Shown: positions 28,123-37,760, counted from the first letter of the stretch. The stretch: DNA of 64,000 nucleotides from Francisella persica ATCC VR-331 (GCF_001653955.1 NZ_CP013022.1:186001-250000), one strand, 5' to 3'. A program made the numbers and translations. The notes: generated by a model from the sequence alone, not told the origin.

Positions 28123-28947
28123 ATGAGTGAAAAAAAACAAGGCAAGGTATTTGTAGTTACTTCTGGCAAAGGTGGTGTTGGTAAAACTACTTCAAGTGCC
28201 GCTGTTGCATATGCTTTTGCTAAAAATGGCCTTAAAACAGTGGTTATTGATTTTGATGTTGGTTTAAGAAACCTCGATCTTATAATGGGGTGCGAGAGAA
28301 GAGTTGTATATGACCTGATAAATGTTATCAGAGAAGAAGCAACTATCAACCAAGCTATTATCAAAGATAAAAGAATCGATGATTTATACATTATTCCAGC
28401 ATCACAGACTAGGGATAAAGATGCTCTAACTGAAGAAGGCGTTGATAGACTCATTGAAGAATTAAGGAACTCTTTTGATATCATTTTATGTGATTCTCCA
28501 GCAGGTATTGAGAAAGGCTCACTAATGGCTATGAGATGTGCAGATGCTGCAATTATAGTAACAAATCCTGAAGTTTCATCTGTTAGAGACTCTGATAGAA
28601 TATTGGGTATGCTTTCTAGCAAAACTCTTAAAGCTCAAAGAGAAGGTGAATTTAAAGAGATTCATTTACTTCTTAATAGATATGATGCAGCTAGAGCAAG
28701 AGCTGGTTCAATGCTTAAAGCTGAAGATGTTAGTGAAATACTATATACGCCTATCGTTGGTATTATTCCAGAGTCTAAAGACATACTAGAGGCTTCAAAT
28801 AGTGGTCACCCAATCACACATTTCAATGATTCTATTGCCGCCAAAGCATATTTCGATGCTGTAGACAGAATGCTTGGTAAAGATGTACCAATGAGATATA
28901 CTGAACAAAAAACCAGTTTCTTCAAAAAATTGATAGGTAAATCATAA
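28123..28947 (+). CDS. minD: septum site-determining ATPase MinD
   Basis: A 274-residue ParA/MinD ATPase with the deviant Walker A motif [14 protein letters not shown], the switch region [17 protein letters not shown], and [10 protein letters not shown]. The C-terminal amphipathic helix ([10 protein letters not shown]) anchors ATP-bound MinD to the membrane. It recruits MinC and is released by MinE, giving pole-to-pole oscillation. minE starts 1 nt after its stop. Confidence 0.98.
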   Translation: MSEKKQGKVFVVTSGKGGVGKTTSSAAVAYAFAKNGLKTVVIDFDVGLRNLDLIMGCERRVVYDLINVIREEATINQAIIKDKRIDDLYIIPASQTRDKDALTEEGVDRLIEELRNSFDIILCDSPAGIEKGSLMAMRCADAAIIVTNPEVSSVRDSDRILGMLSSKTLKAQREGEFKEIHLLLNRYDAARARAGSMLKAEDVSEILYTPIVGIIPESKDILEASNSGHPITHFNDSIAAKAYFDAVDRMLGKDVPMRYTEQKTSFFKKLIGKS

Positions 28948-28948
28948 T

Positions 28949-29221
28949 ATGCTAACTAAACTTTTTGGATTAGGTAAAAAACAACAGAGTGCTTCAGTAG
29001 CTAAAGAAAGGCTACAGATCATCGTTGCTCACCAAAGAAATGAGTTACATCCAAGATCTTCTAAGATAAGTAGCCACTTACTTGCAGAACTAAAAGATGA
29101 AATAATTGAAGTTGTTAAAAAATATGTTGCTTTATCTGAAGAAAATATTAGAGATATTGATCTAAAAGTCGAAGATAGTAGCAAAAATTCAACCATAGAA
29201 GTTAATATTCCTTTTAACTAA
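28949..29221 (+). CDS. minE: cell division topological specificity factor MinE
   Basis: A 90-residue protein. The N-terminal part ([17 protein letters not shown], about 17-33) holds the anti-MinCD helix, and the C-terminal part ([13 protein letters not shown]) the dimerisation domain. It stimulates the MinD ATPase and confines MinCD to the poles. Length fits the family (E. coli 88). mlaF begins 14 nt after its stop codon, with no obvious terminator between. Confidence 0.95.
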   Translation: MLTKLFGLGKKQQSASVAKERLQIIVAHQRNELHPRSSKISSHLLAELKDEIIEVVKKYVALSEENIRDIDLKVEDSSKNSTIEVNIPFN

Positions 29222-29235
29222 TACTATTTTTGATA

Positions 29236-30027
29236 ATGTGTAATATTAATTTCAAAAATGTCTCTTTTTATAGAGGTAGCCACTGCATTTATGACAATAT
29301 TACTTTTACAATTCCTGCTAACAAAATAACTACAATACTAGGACCTTCTGGTGCTGGTAAGACTACCATATTGCAGCTCATAGCTGGACTAATTAAACCA
29401 GCATCTGGTAAAATTTATATTAATGGTACAACTATTGAGAAAAACACTAAAGAAACCCAACTAGAAAAACTACGTTGCAGAATGGGCTTTCTTTTTCAGT
29501 CAGGTGCCCTTTTTACTCATTTGAGTGTTTATGACAATATAGCTTTTCCATTACGTAAAAATACTAATCTTGATGAAAAACTTATAAGAAATATTGTACT
29601 ACTAAAGCTTCAAGCTGTCAGATTAGCACATACAATTAATATGATGCCAAGCGAGCTTTCTGGTGGTATGGCGCGTAGAGTAGCTCTTGCAAGATCAATT
29701 GCCATGGATCCTGATATTATGATGTATGATGAACCTTTTACAGGGCAAGATCCAGCATCATTTAATAAATTACTAGAATTGATATCTACCTTAAACGAAT
29801 CTTTAAATATGACTTCATTAATAGTTTCACATGATATCCAAGAGTCTTTGAGCATATCTGATCACATTATTATAGTAGGCAATAGAAAAATTATAGCTAG
29901 CGACTCGCTGAAAAATATAAAAAACAGTAAAAATCAACAGATACGAAATTTTTTATTGGATCATAATTATGATAACCATAATGATTTAGAAGATTTTTTT
30001 TTAAAAAAAGAGCTTTTAAGGAGATAG
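29236..30027 (+). CDS. mlaF: phospholipid transport ABC ATPase MlaF
   Basis: A 263-residue ABC ATPase: Walker A GPSGAGKTT, Q-loop FLFQSGALFTHLSV, signature LSGGMARRVALARS and Walker B DIMMYDEPFTGQDP. The LFQSGALF and QDP blocks are typical of MlaF. It drives the MlaFEDB complex, which moves phospholipids between the inner membrane and MlaC to keep the outer membrane asymmetric. I chose ATG 29236 over the in-frame TTG at 29230. Its end is 3 nt before the GTG of mlaE. Confidence 0.93.
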   Translation: MCNINFKNVSFYRGSHCIYDNITFTIPANKITTILGPSGAGKTTILQLIAGLIKPASGKIYINGTTIEKNTKETQLEKLRCRMGFLFQSGALFTHLSVYDNIAFPLRKNTNLDEKLIRNIVLLKLQAVRLAHTINMMPSELSGGMARRVALARSIAMDPDIMMYDEPFTGQDPASFNKLLELISTLNESLNMTSLIVSHDIQESLSISDHIIIVGNRKIIASDSLKNIKNSKNQQIRNFLLDHNYDNHNDLEDFFLKKELLRR

Positions 30028-30030
30028 TTT

Positions 30031-30795
30031 GTGACAATATTCAGCAAAGTATATATTCTTACACTCTCTTTGATATATAACTTAGTAAAATCTCTTAGCT
30101 TAATAATTAGAATACTTATTAGTAAATTAATTATTAGAGATTGTATTATTCAAATAAAGGCTGTTGGAGTTAACTCAATTATTATTATATTTACATCTGG
30201 TGTCTTCATAGGATTAGTTTTAAGCTTACAGGGCTACCATACCCTATCAAAATTTGGAGCCCATTCGTTATTAGGAGTTATGGTTGCACTTAGTGTGCTT
30301 AGAGAACTTGGACCAGTAGTTACAGCGATGCTTTTTGCTGGACGAGCATGTAGTTCAATAACTTCAGAAATTGGACTAATGAAGGCTACCGACCAAATCA
30401 ATAGCCTCAAGGTTATGAATGTTAATCCAATTAGATTTATATTATCTACAAGGTTTTGGGCTTGTATGATAAGTGGTCCAATCTTAGCACTTATCTTTGC
30501 AACTGTTGCTATACTTGCATGTTTCATACTTGCAGAGGCAGCTTTAGGAATTAGCTACGGAGAGTTTTGGAGCAATATACAATCGTCGGTTACAACTTCA
30601 GATATATCTAATGGAATTATAAAAAGCGTTGTTTTTGCTTTTATAACTGCATGGATAGCTTTATACCAAGGTTATTATTGTATACCAGACTCAAACGGCA
30701 TAGCTAAAGCTACTACAAAAACCGTTGTTTATTGCTGTATGAGTGTTTTGGGTGTAGATCTTATTTTAACATCGATTATGTTTGGAGGAGTTTGA
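30031..30795 (+). CDS. mlaE: phospholipid transport permease MlaE
   Basis: A 254-residue membrane protein with about five helices and the MlaE/YrbE core: VNSIIIIFTSGVFIGLVLSLQ, LRELGPVVTAMLFAGRACSS, then a short Glu-Ile block and NPIRFILSTRFWA. It is the permease of the Mla complex. Translation starts at a GTG (30031) with AAGGAG just upstream at 30018-30023. Its stop overlaps the mlaD start (TGATG). Confidence 0.95.
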   Translation: MTIFSKVYILTLSLIYNLVKSLSLIIRILISKLIIRDCIIQIKAVGVNSIIIIFTSGVFIGLVLSLQGYHTLSKFGAHSLLGVMVALSVLRELGPVVTAMLFAGRACSSITSEIGLMKATDQINSLKVMNVNPIRFILSTRFWACMISGPILALIFATVAILACFILAEAALGISYGEFWSNIQSSVTTSDISNGIIKSVVFAFITAWIALYQGYYCIPDSNGIAKATTKTVVYCCMSVLGVDLILTSIMFGGV

Positions 30796-31328
30796 TGAGG
30801 AACAAATATTTTGAGACCTCAGTAGGAATTTTTATAATAGTAGGAATACTGTGTCTATTATTTCTAACACTCAAAGTCAGTGGTACATCATTTAAGACAT
30901 TTAATACACATGAATATACCATTACAGCAGAATTTAAAAATGTAGGTTCATTACGCACAAATGCTTCTGTAAAAATAGCTGGAGTAGAGATTGGCAGAGT
31001 AACTAAAATCACTCTTGAAAAGAACTATAATGGCTTTATGGCTGTTGTGACTATGGCAATAAATAGTGACAAAAAAATCCCTGCTAATTATTCTGCATCA
31101 ATTGCTATGTCAGGAATCTTAGGTGATAATTATGTTGCCTTAAGCTCACCTAGTGAAGATATAATGGCTATAGCTAGTATAGCTGATTCTAATAGATCCT
31201 CAGAGCAAGGTAAATATCTACATCAAGGATGTGTAATACCATTAGAAAATACTGAATCAGCAATTGATTTAGGATCTTTAATTAATACTTTTGTTGCAGG
31301 CAAAGATGATGATAAAAACAAAGAATAA
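30795..31328 (+). CDS. mlaD: phospholipid-binding MCE protein MlaD
   Basis: A 177-residue protein. One N-terminal membrane helix (about 8-27: SVGIFIIVGILCLLFLTLKVSG) is followed by a single MCE domain (TITAEFKNVGSLRTNASVKI, AGVEIGRVTKI) and a tail containing SGILGDNYVALSS. It forms the hexameric ring that passes lipid between MlaE and MlaC. I place the start at the ATG 30795 overlapping the mlaE stop (MRNKYFETSVG). An upstream in-frame ATG inside mlaE is unlikely. Confidence 0.94.
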   Translation: MRNKYFETSVGIFIIVGILCLLFLTLKVSGTSFKTFNTHEYTITAEFKNVGSLRTNASVKIAGVEIGRVTKITLEKNYNGFMAVVTMAINSDKKIPANYSASIAMSGILGDNYVALSSPSEDIMAIASIADSNRSSEQGKYLHQGCVIPLENTESAIDLGSLINTFVAGKDDDKNKE

Positions 31329-31400
31329 TAAACTACCGCTTTATAAATATATTTTTTGTTTAAATCTAGGGCCATAAATTAACTTTGAGAGCTTTCGGTT

Positions 31401-32066
31401 ATGCTACGTAAAATTTTGGTTTTTTTATCTTTAATAAGATTAACAATTTCAAGTGCTTGGGCAATAGAAAACCCTGTTGATATGCTTAACAAAACCATTG
31501 TAAAAACCCAAAACAAACTTATAAAAAATGTCGATGAGTATAAACAAAATCCATACAAGCTGCTATGCCTTGTTGATCGCGAAATCATTCCAGTAGTTAC
31601 TCCTAGTGTAATTGCTCAGCTTGTTGTTGGAACTCCAAAATGGAAAAAAGCAACACCAAGGGAACAAAAACAGTTCATACATTCAGCTACAGAGATGCTG
31701 GCATTCATGTATGCTAAAAATGTTGCATATGCTGGTAAATATAAACTTACATTATTACCTTTTAATAAAAATGATATAAGCTGGGAGAACAAGCCAATTG
31801 TTATCGTAAATGGTAAAATTACAAACATATATAATAATCAAAGTTCAGATTTTGCTGTAAAAATGTTCCAAAAAGATGATAAATGGCATATCTATGACTT
31901 TGATGTAGCTGGTGTTAGTATCCTAAAAACATATCAACAACAATTCGCACAATATCCAAATATTGTTGAAATGATAAAAGCTGCTGAAAAAGTCACAACT
32001 AGGATTAAAGAAAAAACATATCCTAAACTTTTAGATGGAAACTATAATCTTCAAAATATACAATGA
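31401..32066 (+). CDS. mlaC: periplasmic phospholipid shuttle MlaC
   Basis: A 221-residue protein with a signal peptide (about 1-20, ending SSAWA). The MlaC fold reads PYKLLCLVDREIIPVVTPSVIAQLVVG, then TPREQKQFIHSATEML and KWHIYDFDVAGVSILKTYQQQF. It carries phospholipid across the periplasm between MlaA at the outer membrane and MlaD at the inner membrane. The last codon overlaps the start of mlaB (ATGA). Confidence 0.92.
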   Translation: MLRKILVFLSLIRLTISSAWAIENPVDMLNKTIVKTQNKLIKNVDEYKQNPYKLLCLVDREIIPVVTPSVIAQLVVGTPKWKKATPREQKQFIHSATEMLAFMYAKNVAYAGKYKLTLLPFNKNDISWENKPIVIVNGKITNIYNNQSSDFAVKMFQKDDKWHIYDFDVAGVSILKTYQQQFAQYPNIVEMIKAAEKVTTRIKEKTYPKLLDGNYNLQNIQ

Positions 32067-32356
32067 TAACTGTAGATAATAATAAATGGACTATAGAAGC
32101 AGATTTAACATTTAAAACCGTTGCTGATATATATAGACATTTTAGAAAAAACTTAAAAAAATTAGATAAAACTTGGATTATCGATTTTGCCAAATGTGAT
32201 AGGATTGATAGCGCAGGCCTATCACTTATAATTGAATATATAAAATATGCTCAAAAAAATAATATACAAATCATATTTAAAAATATTGACCAAAAGACAC
32301 TTGCTTTAGCAAAGGTACATGGTGCTAAAACTATTTTAGAAGAATATATTGATTAA
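32063..32356 (+). CDS. mlaB: STAS-domain protein MlaB
   Basis: A 97-residue STAS-domain protein. The central phospho-accepting-like block is IDFAKCDRIDSAGLSLIIEYI. MlaB binds MlaF on the cytoplasmic side and is needed for ATPase complex activity. Sequence in this family varies strongly, so the call rests on the STAS motif plus operon position directly after mlaC (4-nt overlap). Confidence 0.85.
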   Translation: MITVDNNKWTIEADLTFKTVADIYRHFRKNLKKLDKTWIIDFAKCDRIDSAGLSLIIEYIKYAQKNNIQIIFKNIDQKTLALAKVHGAKTILEEYID

Positions 32357-32372
32357 TATATCAGGAGAAAAA

Positions 32373-32609
32373 ATGACAAAGGAACAACTTAAGGATATCT
32401 TAGAGAATTCACTAAAAAACTGTACAGCAGATGTTCAAAGCGATGATAATGTACACTTCTCAGCAACTATAATTGCTGAAGAGTTTAATGATATGCCTAG
32501 TAAAGTTAAAAGACAACAATTAGTCTATTCAAAAATAAATAAATATATCCTTTCTGGTGAGCTACATGCTATAGCGATGCAAACTATAGCTACTAATGAA
32601 GCTAAATAA
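32373..32609 (+). CDS. ibaG: BolA-family protein IbaG
   Basis: A 78-residue BolA/IbaG protein: KEQLKDILENSLKNCTADVQ, VHFSATIIAEEFNDM, QQLVYSKINKYILSGELHAIAMQT. BolA-type proteins pair with monothiol glutaredoxins and bind iron-sulfur clusters; IbaG is linked to acid and envelope stress. I set the start at ATG 32373, which has AGGAG 5 bases upstream, rather than at an in-frame TTG at 32349. It closes the mla operon as in E. coli (mlaFEDCB-ibaG), but murA does not follow here. Confidence 0.93.
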   Translation: MTKEQLKDILENSLKNCTADVQSDDNVHFSATIIAEEFNDMPSKVKRQQLVYSKINKYILSGELHAIAMQTIATNEAK

Positions 32610-32768
32610 GTTTTTTATTTTTTTCTTCCTTATTTTCTATCCTTGATTTTTATAGAGCTAAAATACTACTAATATAAACTAAAGATACGCTATATAAACT
32701 TTACTTAGTATGTGAAAAATTTTTTTTGAATATCAATAAATCAAAAGCTAACCCTACTCCGCTAAAGT

Positions 32769-33806
32769 TTAAACTGCTGATGCTGGGGAGTCTGCATCTG
32801 GAAGGTCTGCTTTGGCGTCTCTGACTTCTGTTTTTAGCTCAATAGCCTTACTTTGTGTTGTATCATCATTATCAACATTAGCTAAGGCTTCTTCAACTTG
32901 TGAAGCTTTATTAATCTTACTAATACTACTCTTTAATATAACTGGAGGCTCTGAAGATTTGACCTTAATACCACCTGTAGTAGCAATTTGTGCATTGACA
33001 TTATCACTATCTAATCCTAGTACACCTAATACTGCTTGGTCAGTCTGAATAGTTGCATTATCTTTGTTTAACTGTTGTTTTAGTACTTTAGCCAAACCAT
33101 AATCGTAGTTTTGTAGATAAGCATTTCTCATCGCTATATAAGGATCTATAGATACTTCTTTCAGATTTAAATATGATGGCAAATAAGATACTCCTTGGTT
33201 AACATAATATGCACCTGTTGTACCGACACTTACTCCCCAAGCTATCGCAGGAGCTACAGGAGCAAAGAAAAATATATAAGTTAACGGGTTAAATAAAGCA
33301 TCAACCCCTGTAGTAATATCCTCTAATGTACCTGGACCAATAAGAGGCCACACTACATAAGGTGATGTTTCATTATCACTATATACACCCCATTTATGCA
33401 ATGTAACAGCAAAACTTTGATGATATCTCATCGGTTTATTAAACCAACTATCAGCAACATCAAAATAACCTGCTATACCTAAAGTAGTATTTATCAAGAA
33501 TCTAAAACTATCATCACCAGCATAATCCCATTCACATTGGAACATATCATTTACAACTCTAGCAGGTTCAGCTAAGTTTTGGAATATATTGAATATTCCA
33601 CTCTTGAAAGAGTCAGGAACAACTTTATCGTACGCATTAGCAGCAGGAGTCAAAGTCTCATAAACCTTATCATTAAAAGCATAAATTGACCTATTATAAC
33701 TCTCAAAAGGATCACGATTATCAATATTAGTTTTCCAGCTCGAACAACTACTCAAAGTCGCACTTAATACTGATAATAGTAAAGCAGACTTAGCACTTAG
33801 TTTCAT
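32769..33806 (-). CDS. mlaA: outer membrane phospholipid-removing lipoprotein MlaA (VacJ)
   Basis: A 345-residue lipoprotein. The signal ends LSATLSSC (lipobox), and the MlaA domain spans about residues 30-250. Blocks include DPFESYNRSIYAFNDKVYE, FQNLAEPARVVNDMFQC, FLINTTLGIAGYFDVA, VWPLIGPGTLEDI and DALFNPLTYI. MlaA removes misplaced phospholipid from the outer leaflet and hands it to MlaC. It is convergent with the mla operon and separate from it. About 90 residues follow the family domain, rich in Asp, Ser and Lys and probably disordered (E. coli MlaA has 251 residues in all). Confidence 0.93.
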   Translation of the reverse strand: MKLSAKSALLLSVLSATLSSCSSWKTNIDNRDPFESYNRSIYAFNDKVYETLTPAANAYDKVVPDSFKSGIFNIFQNLAEPARVVNDMFQCEWDYAGDDSFRFLINTTLGIAGYFDVADSWFNKPMRYHQSFAVTLHKWGVYSDNETSPYVVWPLIGPGTLEDITTGVDALFNPLTYIFFFAPVAPAIAWGVSVGTTGAYYVNQGVSYLPSYLNLKEVSIDPYIAMRNAYLQNYDYGLAKVLKQQLNKDNATIQTDQAVLGVLGLDSDNVNAQIATTGGIKVKSSEPPVILKSSISKINKASQVEEALANVDNDDTTQSKAIELKTEVRDAKADLPDADSPASAV

Positions 33807-33946
33807 CGAAATTATTCTCTTATTTAGGTTTGCAAAAAATACAAGAACTATTATAGTAAATTAGTGTATAAAACTCTAATAAAAATTTTCTTAGTAGTTT
33901 ATCTTTGATATTATTTAGGGAATAATATTACAACTCTCAAAATTAT

Positions 33947-34642
33947 ATGAGAAACATAGATAATAATGAAGTTGATAAATTCTCTCGTTTAGCTAGTAGT
34001 TGGTGGAATCCTAATGGTGAATTTAAAACTCTACATCAAGTTAATCTACTAAGATTAGAATTTATCAAGAAATTTACCGATCTTAATAATAAAAAAATTA
34101 TCGATATTGGTTGTGGTGGCGGTATACTTAGTGAGTCACTCGCAAAAAATAGCAATGATGTTTATGGTTTGGATGCATCTTCACAAGCTATAAGTATAGC
34201 CAACGAGCATTCTAAGCAGAATAAGCTCAAAATTAACTACATAAACTCAACTGTAGAAGATTTTGTCATACAAGGCAATTTAAACTTTGACATTGTAACT
34301 TGTATGGAAATGTTAGAGCATGTTCCAGACCCAGAGAGTATCATAGCTTCGATCGCAAAGCTAATAAAAAAAAATGGTTTATTTTTTGCCTCTACTTTAA
34401 ATAGAAACCTTAAATCATATCTGTTATCAATCGTTGCTGCTGAGTATATTCTGAAAATGGTACCTCAAGGCACACATCACTATAACAAATTTATCAAACC
34501 TTATGAACTAATAAAAACAGCAGAGAAATATGGTTTTACAGCACTAGAGATAATAGGTGTGCATTACAACCCACTTACAAATAATTTCAAACTCGGTAGT
34601 GGCGCTGATGTTAACTATATTATAGCTTTTAGAAAGATATAA
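33947..34642 (+). CDS. ubiG: ubiquinone biosynthesis O-methyltransferase UbiG
   Basis: A 231-residue SAM-dependent methyltransferase. Motif I is IIDIGCGGGILSESLA. The block EVDKFSRLASSWWNPNGEFKTLHQVN at the start and FDIVTCMEMLEHVPDPES are characteristic of UbiG, as is the late GTHHYNKFIKP. It performs both O-methylation steps of ubiquinone synthesis, so ubiC, ubiA and ubiG are all kept in this window. Confidence 0.96.
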   Translation: MRNIDNNEVDKFSRLASSWWNPNGEFKTLHQVNLLRLEFIKKFTDLNNKKIIDIGCGGGILSESLAKNSNDVYGLDASSQAISIANEHSKQNKLKINYINSTVEDFVIQGNLNFDIVTCMEMLEHVPDPESIIASIAKLIKKNGLFFASTLNRNLKSYLLSIVAAEYILKMVPQGTHHYNKFIKPYELIKTAEKYGFTALEIIGVHYNPLTNNFKLGSGADVNYIIAFRKI

Positions 34643-34689
34643 AGATGCAATACAACTATTTAAACTATCCATAATGATCTCCCTCCTTC

Positions 34690-35290
34690 ATTATAATCTA
34701 CTTTGCATACCGCAAGTTAGCTACTGGTAAACAGCAGATAATTTATTTACTCGATCAGTTTAAATCACAAATAATTTTATGTACATAACTTTATAACAAC
34801 CTTGAAGTAGCTAATGGTAAAATTAATTGGTGGTTAAATGAAGTAAATAAAGTCAATAAAAATAATATATTTTCTCCACAGCTAAAAAAATTAACAGAAG
34901 TTTTTGACCAAGCAATTCTCTAAGCCTTTCTAATAATAACAGTAGTGCTACACAAATAGACTTCAACCAAAATTTCTCAAAGAATTTCTTAAATATTGAA
35001 ACTCTCAAGGCTTTATACCTAAATGATTTTGCAAAAACTGATAATATCAAAATAGAACAAAATGCTAATAATGAAATAGTTAGACATATTTTCTGTATGC
35101 CTAAGCATTTTTATAATCAAATCTGCTTTGATCATAAAATCTCATAAACTATGTCTAGTAAAGTTTTCAAAGACATAATTACTCAGTGGCTAGCGCTTTA
35201 TAAAAAAACAACTCTTGATAAAAAACTTAAACCATTAGAAATGGTTAATAAAATCCATTATAAAGTAGTGACAAAATCATCTTAAGAATA
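34690..35290 (+). pseudogene. decayed squalene/phytoene-synthase-like gene
   Basis: Pieces in shifting frames read YFAYRKLATGKQQIIYLLDQF, NNLEVANGKINWWLNEVNKVN and FSPQLKKLTEVFDQ, followed by QIDFNQNFSKNFLNIETLKALY and IVRHIFCMPKHFYNQIC. The block with paired tryptophans before an acidic helix resembles the KLxWWREE region of squalene/phytoene synthase-like proteins. The match is weak because the sequence is so damaged, but it is clear that a protein of about 200 residues has been lost. Confidence 0.4.
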
Positions 35291-35351
35291 TCGATAATCC
35301 TTTTAGGGAAGCTCTCAAATTTTCTCCTTTGAATTTACTTTTTTACTCAAT

Positions 35352-35546
35352 ATAAAAAAACTATACTTTTTGATATTCTTTTTTAGCTTTTTACAGCTTT
35401 CTGCTACGACGATATCTAATAATTATAATTTTAGTAATCCTACACCACCATATTTAGTTAGCATTAATTTCTATCCTAGTATCAATACTAATCTAAAAAT
35501 CGAGCCTAAAAATAAACCTAATTTTAAGACTCAAGCTCAGAATTAA
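35352..35546 (+). pseudogene. small exported protein frame lacking an ATG start
   Basis: An open frame of 64 codons begins at ATA (35352-35354) with KKLYFLIFFFSFLQLSA, an excellent signal peptide. It continues TTISNNYNFSNPTPPYLVSI to a TAA at 35544. No in-frame ATG, GTG or TTG lies at the proper place, so a start-codon mutation (ATG to ATA) looks likely. The protein is not recognised. Confidence 0.4.
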
Positions 35547-35575
35547 ATTCGTTATTAACATGACCAGTAGCTTGT

Positions 35576-35599
35576 CTTTTAAAACAATAGTTTTAAAAG
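35576..35599. repeat. perfect 10-bp inverted repeat, hairpin
   Basis: CTTTTAAAAC and GTTTTAAAAG are exact inverse complements separated by four bases (AATA). There is no T run on either side long enough for a classical terminator, although the stem itself carries T and A tracts. It may be a terminator left from the small exported gene upstream. Confidence 0.5.
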
Positions 35600-35749
35600 C
35601 TATTTCGTAAATAATTAATAGGCCTCAATAATATATTTATCCTAAAGCTAGAATATTCAAACTACTAATTTCTTTAGTATTTTTAGCTAGAGATTATATT
35701 GCCAATCAGGACTACTTATGCATGTAGTTAAATTATATCGGTATTTTAA

Positions 35750-36590
35750 ATATAGGATTTTTTTATAATAAAAATTAAGTGCAATCCTTATTGGTGTGAC
35801 ATAAATGGTTGGATTCAGGCTGGCTATTTAGCGCACAACTTACAGCAAAAACAGCAGGAAATTGGGCTTCCCTAGCTTAGATATTAGCTGCGATTATGAT
35901 TAATGATGTGGTCGGATTATGTTTGGTGAAATTAGCATCAGTATTTCCAGTAAGAGGTGCTACAACAAGATCAAGCGTGTTATAACATAATATATCTTTG
36001 CAATGCTATTTGCTTGTGCTAACTGGTTTGTGGTATCTTGTTAATGATATCTACAGAAGCTCAAGCAACAGCACAATATCTTGCTGGAATTAAAGTTTTT
36101 TAATGGCTAATTCATAATAGCATTATATCAACTTACGGAATGTTATTATCTTTATTTACATAATTATTAACTTCTATAGAGTCCAAACTACTTGCAAGTG
36201 TAAATAATTTGTATAACAGTCTTCAATCTTTATTGTATTGCTTTCACTCATAGTGCCAAGCATCTTTTAATTTGTGCTGGCTCCTTAATGTTTTCTGACA
36301 ACTAGCCTGCTCTGATACTTATTGTGACATGGTTTAATATTATTGACTATATGACAGCACTGATTAGTATGGGGAAGATTGCTCCTAAAGCAAGAATATT
36401 TGGTATGATTGTGTTCGTACTACTAACCATGCTACTAATACTGTTGAGGTGGAGACTAATATTCATCTAAATATAATTCTTGTTATTCTTATGTAGAGCT
36501 TCGGTGCTTTTGAGTATTGTAGAATTGGTTTTAGGAGTTTAATAATTCTAGTTATGCCTTTCATAATCTTTACTATATATCATACACCCT
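35750..36590 (+). pseudogene. decayed APC-family amino acid permease
   Basis: The first half of an amino acid/polyamine transporter is readable: GSGWLFSAQLTAKTAGNWAS, ILAAIMINDVVGLCLVKLAS, VFPVRGATTRSS, WFVVSC and STEAQATAQYLAGI. Further hydrophobic blocks follow in other frames to about 36590. Stops and shifts are frequent. The substrate is unknown. The intact LysP-like and PutP-like importers elsewhere in the window are different families or lineages. Confidence 0.65.
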
Positions 36591-36689
36591 ATTGATCATA
36601 CACATTTTGAAGATCTAATTGGAAAGCTGTCTTCTATCTAATAGTTACAGACAAACTCTATGTAACTTATTGTACTTTTAAATATCAAT

Positions 36690-37712
36690 AATTTTAAATA
36701 TTACTATTAACAATGGGGGCACTATTATTAAAAAGCCAAAAACAACTTGGTTACTCAAAGTCACAGTTGAAACAAGCAATAATGAAACACAGTTGTGACA
36801 GCTATTTGTATAAATCCAAATATCGCTGATGCTACACCTACCTAAATGTTAATGTCCATTTAAGCATATACCATATGTAGCTGTATACTGAAAATTTACT
36901 ACAAAATACTAATAAAAAGCACACAATACTAAGATAACTAGAGTATTTAGGCCAAATATAAAATATGACAAAGCAAGTCATAAACCACTTAAAACTGATA
37001 AACAACCACAACAAATTATAACCTTATTTATATATGATCTACTGATTGCATTTTTAAATAATATTAAAAATATTGCTGAAGGTATAATTACTTCAGCAGA
37101 TAATAAATGAATATTCAACAGCAGAAAAACCTAGTTTAATCTGAAAGAAGAAAGGGGAAAGTGTTGCAAAGATAAAAACCAATTATAATGCTAAACTACT
37201 AAATATAGCGTTTAGAACAAAAACCTTATAGGTTAAATACTCCTTTTGTATGCTTCTAAGACTTTATAATTACTTTTAGAATAGCTTTTTAAAGATGTAA
37301 ATATTTTACAATTTAAACTGTAATAGTTAGCACCATTATTGAGTGTAAGGCAAAATTACCACGCCAACCAATAGTTACTTGAATGATACCTCCATTAATC
37401 GAACGTTTCATTGGGAAATTATACACAAAATACTTGCAACACAAAAAACTAAGTACCCAGCCAATAGCGCCAGCTTATGCCCATACTTATCTGATAAGTA
37501 ACCAAAGCCTAAACATCAAGCAGGTCATATAAAAGAAATATACTCCTACTATTAGCTTAATATCTTTAGCGGATGCTTGAAAATATTCAACAATATGTGG
37601 CACAATGATGGTATAAAGCTATCTGTAGAAATTGCGACATTACATCAAAAAGATAGATTATTAAAACGACTGTTTCATCAGAGAATATCTTCTTAAAAGG
37701 ATCATTAGACAT
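36690..37712 (-). pseudogene. decayed MFS efflux pump (Bcr/CflA-like)
   Basis: From ATG 37712 on the minus strand the text reads SNDPFKKIFSDETVVLIIYL, then DSFIPSLPHIVEYFQASAKD-like, IKLIVGVYFFYMTC, GFGYLSDKYGHKLALLAGYL and LVFCVASILCI across frames. The DKYGHK block is the cytoplasmic loop motif of the major facilitator family, and the arrangement matches drug-resistance transporters of the Bcr/CflA group. Many stops are present, and the later part is barely readable. Confidence 0.6.
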
Positions 37713-37760
37713 ATGCTAAGTTCAGTAATAATAGATTCTGGAAAGATTATAATATAAATT

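Noticed and set aside
34853-35050. 65-codon minus-strand frame
   Set aside because: It is antisense to the decayed synthase-like text and gives no recognisable protein.
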